Shown here one piece after another: positions 63,442 to 64,000 of a stretch of 64,000 bases of DNA. Under the pieces are notes generated by a model. That model saw only the letters and a program-made list of their open reading frames with translations. It did no database searches and was not told the DNA's origin. How positions within the stretch are numbered: position 1 is the stretch's first letter; every line of letters begins with the position of its first letter. Source of the stretch: Mycobacteroides immunogenum (GTDB lineage: Bacteria > Actinomycetota > Actinomycetes > Mycobacteriales > Mycobacteriaceae); the NCBI RefSeq assembly GCF_001605725.1, contig NZ_CP011530.1:4402001-4466000 (forward strand), written 5' to 3'. Both the position numbers and the translations under genes were made by a program.

Positions 63442-64000
63442 CTACGGGCGGTGTGCCTGCTCCTGCGGGTCGGCCAGGTCGCTCCACACGATCTTGGCAA
63501 GCTGATCGCGATCCACGACATCGAGTTTGATGCAGGCGCGGTAGATGTGCCCCTCAATGGTGCGCACCGAGAGAGTGAGCCGCTCGGCGATCTCACGGTT
63601 GCACAAGCCTTCACCGATCAGGGCCGCGATCTCACGCTCGCGCGCGGTGACCGGCAGCGGACGCGCGGCGGCCCGGATGGCTGGCGTGGCCGCACCACCA
63701 CACTGGCCGGCGATCCGCAGCGCACGCGCCGCGGACTCGGCGCTCTTGCTTCGATCCCCACTGCGACTCAGCAGCGCTACCGCCTGCGCAGCGGCATCGG
63801 CCGCCGAGAGCAGCAGGCCCGCATTCTCGAATTCGATGCTGATCTGAACCAGCGCCGCGGAATCGGATGCGCCGACGGCGAGCGCATGCCGCGCGTACAG
63901 CCCCACCAGCGGACCATGCACCCGCGGGGCAAGTGATTCCAGGCGGCGAGCCACCGTCCGGTCACCGAACCGCGCCGAGTGGTGCAGCGCTTCGGCCTCC
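63442..64000 (-). CDS. LuxR family transcriptional regulator, 3' part (start outside window)
   Basis: The frame is open to the window edge. The visible part (about 185 residues) has a helical region rich in Ala (GASDSAALVQISIEFENAGLLLSAADAAAQAVALLSR) and a C-terminal LuxR helix-turn-helix (LPVTAREREIAALIGEGLCNREIAERLTLSVRTIEGHIYRACIKLDV). The architecture suggests a large LuxR-type regulator with an upstream ATPase. It converges with the small membrane protein gene. Confidence 0.85.
   Translation of the reverse strand, partial: EAEALHHSARFGDRTVARRLESLAPRVHGPLVGLYARHALAVGASDSAALVQISIEFENAGLLLSAADAAAQAVALLSRSGDRSKSAESAARALRIAGQCGGAATPAIRAAARPLPVTAREREIAALIGEGLCNREIAERLTLSVRTIEGHIYRACIKLDVVDRDQLAKIVWSDLADPQEQAHRP

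Overview
The window is high-GC actinobacterial DNA from a rapidly growing mycobacterium. The best guess is the Mycobacteroides abscessus/chelonae clade. The backbone follows the conserved mycobacterial order thrT-metT-rpmG-hadABC-trpT-secE-nusG-rplK-rplA ... rplJ-rplL ... mkl ... rpoB-rpoC ... rpsL-rpsG-fusA-tuf, all read on the minus strand, with mycobacterial products such as HadABC, a mycolate cyclopropane synthase, Mkl/MceG, DevR/DevS and LipG. The clade call is inference from gene order and protein character; no database was searched.

Layout: (1) 1-2.2 kb holds the end of a Ser/Thr-rich protein and an MpaB/Lcp-type oxygenase. (2) 2.3-6.6 kb is the str operon rpsL-rpsG-fusA-tuf. (3) 6.9-16.4 kb is accessory: a TetR regulator, two DUF3060 proteins, a translationally coupled lipoprotein pair, a four-gene AidB/crotonase/PaaX operon, an EthD-like protein, a DUF1905 protein and an amino acid permease. 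(4) 16.7-24.2 kb is rpoB-rpoC. (5) 24.6-30.9 kb holds mkl, an MFS exporter, a DUF4126 protein, and a deazaflavin reductase plus carotenoid oxygenase pair with a divergent TetR. (6) 31.0-32.4 kb is a complete ISL3-family insertion sequence. (7) 32.5-43.6 kb holds rplJ-rplL with an L10 leader, two LipG-like hydrolases around an ABC1 kinase, a mycolate cyclopropane synthase, glpD with a TetR divergent from agpS-dagK, and a methyltransferase. (8) 43.8-49.2 kb holds a TetR, a YCII protein with an ECF42-like sigma factor, a monoacylglycerol-lipase-like hydrolase, a coiled-coil protein and a LysR regulator. (9) 49.2-51.6 kb is devR-devS. (10) 51.8-56.5 kb is rplA-rplK-nusG-secE, hadABC, rpmG and three tRNAs. 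(11) 56.6-60.7 kb looks like a dormancy (DevR) regulon cluster: an Rv2004c-like kinase, an Acg-like nitroreductase, a universal stress protein and an orphan Cys-containing protein. (12) 60.7-64 kb holds a MerR-type operator, a SulP transporter, a MerR regulator, a small membrane protein and the 3' part of a LuxR regulator.

How the parts relate: transcription and translation genes dominate, with stress and lipid functions set between them. devRS lies only about 6 kb from a candidate target cluster whose divergent promoter region carries two DevR-box-like sequences. glpD, agpS and dagK form a glycerolipid module around one TetR and its dyad. The insertion sequence landed exactly in the T-tract of the rplL terminator and duplicated it, so the terminator is intact. 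No CRISPR array, prophage or rRNA operon was seen.
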